Assembly: GCA_937980625.1 (NCBI GenBank)
Contig: CALJPJ010000193.1
Location: forward strand, 1-6,397
DNA from: an uncultured Bdellovibrionales bacterium
GTDB lineage: Bacteria > Bdellovibrionota > Bdellovibrionia > Bdellovibrionales > UBA1609
Reading direction: 5' to 3'
Length of the DNA stretch: 6,397 bases
The notes beneath the pieces were generated by a model. The model saw only the letters and a program-made list of their open reading frames with translations. It had not been told where the DNA came from and made no database searches. This document shows positions 5,361 to 6,397 of the stretch, in pieces; within the stretch, counting starts at the first letter, position 1; each line of letters begins with the position of its first letter. Position numbers and translations under genes: made by a program.

Positions 5361-6397
5361 ATGAAGTTAAAATTAGCGGGGCTTTTTGCCATTATTTCTA
5401 TAGGAATTCATTTATACTTAGCTAATCACTACCATGTCGTTCAACTTGGTACGGCTACTGGAAAAAGCTCTTGTAATATTAGTGCTACATTTAACTGTGA
5501 CACAGTCACTGCCAGTGACTATTCTGCTATTGCGGGGGTTCCAATCGCAGCCTTCGGCATGACAGTTAACTTATTAATTTTAGTATTATTAGGCTTAGTA
5601 ATACTAAGACTCACAGAGATCCCAGAAAAAACTCTGCGAGCCGCCTACTGGATATCCCTCTCCTCACTTATAGCTTCATTAATTATGGGCATTATTTCTA
5701 TGACCCAACTCACTACATATTGTATATTCTGTATCGCATTGTATGGGCTATCTTTGCTAATTTTTGTATTTATAAAACTTGCGAGCAAAGAATTAAGCTT
5801 TAAAACTAACATAGGCTCTTTAGTTTCAGACATTAAAACCTATATCAATACGCCTATATGGCCAATAGGCTTAGCTTTATCAGTTCCGGTTTTAGCTCTT
5901 TTTATCAATAAAGGCCTTGAAAGTAACAACCTCGAAGGTAGCAGTAAAGACTTTGCCCGACTAGTAAAAAGCTCCGTCCAAGACTGGCAAAATGCTCCAG
6001 TGCATGACTTCACAACCCCACCCTCAATTATCAAAGGAAAATCAGACTCCTCAGCGAAGGTGACAATTGTTGAGTTTGCTGATTTTAGGTGTGGCCACTG
6101 TCAAAAAGCTAGTGGACCACTATCTACTTTTGTTAACTCTCATCAAGATGTTCAATTGCACTTTTATAATTTTCCACTTGATGGTGCTTGTAATAATGAA
6201 ATCCCAAATAGCAATGGAGTTAGTTGTCGACTTGCTAAGGCTGTACACTGTGCCGGTCAGCAAAAAATGGGATGGCTTGTACACGATACAATTTTTGACA
6301 ATCAAAAATCATTTTTCACAGTTGGCAGCTCAGATGGTGTAGATCGTAAATTAAAAAAACTTATAACCGAAAAAGCTCCAAACTGGACTCAGTTGAT
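5361..6397 (+). CDS. VKOR-DsbA fusion, disulfide-forming enzyme (runs off right edge)
   Basis: The frame is open from ATG 5361 for 345 codons to the window end. Residues 1-140 are a vitamin K epoxide reductase domain: first membrane segment 4-21, loop cysteines C38 and C46 (seven residues between, as in human VKOR 43/51), Ser52 six residues after the second cysteine, membrane segments about 57-83, 97-115 and 118-139, and the active CIFC at 121-124 in the last of these. A fifth segment (about 164-184) leads to a periplasmic DsbA-like thioredoxin domain with FADFRCGHCQKA, active CGHC at 244-247. Further cysteines are C277, C289 and C297. VKOR reoxidises DsbA and passes electrons to quinone, so the fusion combines both steps of disulfide formation in place of DsbB plus DsbA. 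The cis-Pro loop and C-terminus lie outside. The gene is divergent from the ChaN-like gene. Confidence 0.93.
   Translation, partial: MKLKLAGLFAIISIGIHLYLANHYHVVQLGTATGKSSCNISATFNCDTVTASDYSAIAGVPIAAFGMTVNLLILVLLGLVILRLTEIPEKTLRAAYWISLSSLIASLIMGIISMTQLTTYCIFCIALYGLSLLIFVFIKLASKELSFKTNIGSLVSDIKTYINTPIWPIGLALSVPVLALFINKGLESNNLEGSSKDFARLVKSSVQDWQNAPVHDFTTPPSIIKGKSDSSAKVTIVEFADFRCGHCQKASGPLSTFVNSHQDVQLHFYNFPLDGACNNEIPNSNGVSCRLAKAVHCAGQQKMGWLVHDTIFDNQKSFFTVGSSDGVDRKLKKLITEKAPNWTQL

Noticed and set aside
5645..6305. Several open frames overlapping the VKOR-DsbA gene on both strands, including a plus-strand frame at 6067-6342
   Set aside because: All overlap the continuous fusion frame that carries every expected catalytic motif. 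The plus-strand frame is simply a shifted reading of it.

Overview
The window is AT-rich (roughly one third G+C by eye) and densely packed. It reads as an ordinary chromosomal segment of a Gram-negative bacterium. An inner-membrane VKOR-DsbA fusion, a tandem GYF_2 protein, a ChaN/TIKI-like protein and a small cysteine-containing secreted protein would suit Bdellovibrionota (Bdellovibrio or Bacteriovorax relatives) or another former deltaproteobacterial group. This placement is an inference from gene content and composition; no rRNA or other decisive marker is present.

Layout, left to right. Bases 1-360 (minus) hold the N-terminal 120 codons of a gene that leaves the window on the left: one membrane anchor, then a charged helical segment, family unknown. 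Bases 361-534 are non-coding. Bases 535-1053 (minus) encode a small exported protein, probably a lipoprotein with an atypical lipobox, with its own sigma70-like promoter in the gap behind argS. Bases 1259-2962 (minus) encode full-length arginyl-tRNA synthetase (argS). Bases 3037-3552 (minus) encode a protein with two GYF_2-type domains. Bases 3549-5213 (minus) encode a large cytosolic protein with an N-terminal ChaN/TIKI-like domain and an unrecognised C-terminal half of about 290 residues. Bases 5361-6397 (plus) hold a VKOR-DsbA fusion that leaves the window on the right. No stop codon lies within the window for either edge gene.

Organisation. The ChaN-like and GYF_2 genes overlap by 4 bases (ATGA), so their translation is probably coupled and their products may work together. 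argS follows 74 bases later in the same direction and is probably at least partly co-transcribed. The VKOR-DsbA gene is divergent and has a good sigma70-like promoter in the gap. It would catalyse disulfide formation in the periplasm. The small exported protein has four conserved-looking cysteines after its putative lipidation site and could be a client of such a pathway, although nothing links the two genes directly.

The best candidate for something undescribed is the ChaN-like/GYF_2 pair. There is no sign of a mobile element, CRISPR array, tRNA, rRNA or classical defence system. Several start codons were moved downstream of the longest reading frame because a clear ribosome binding site decides them.
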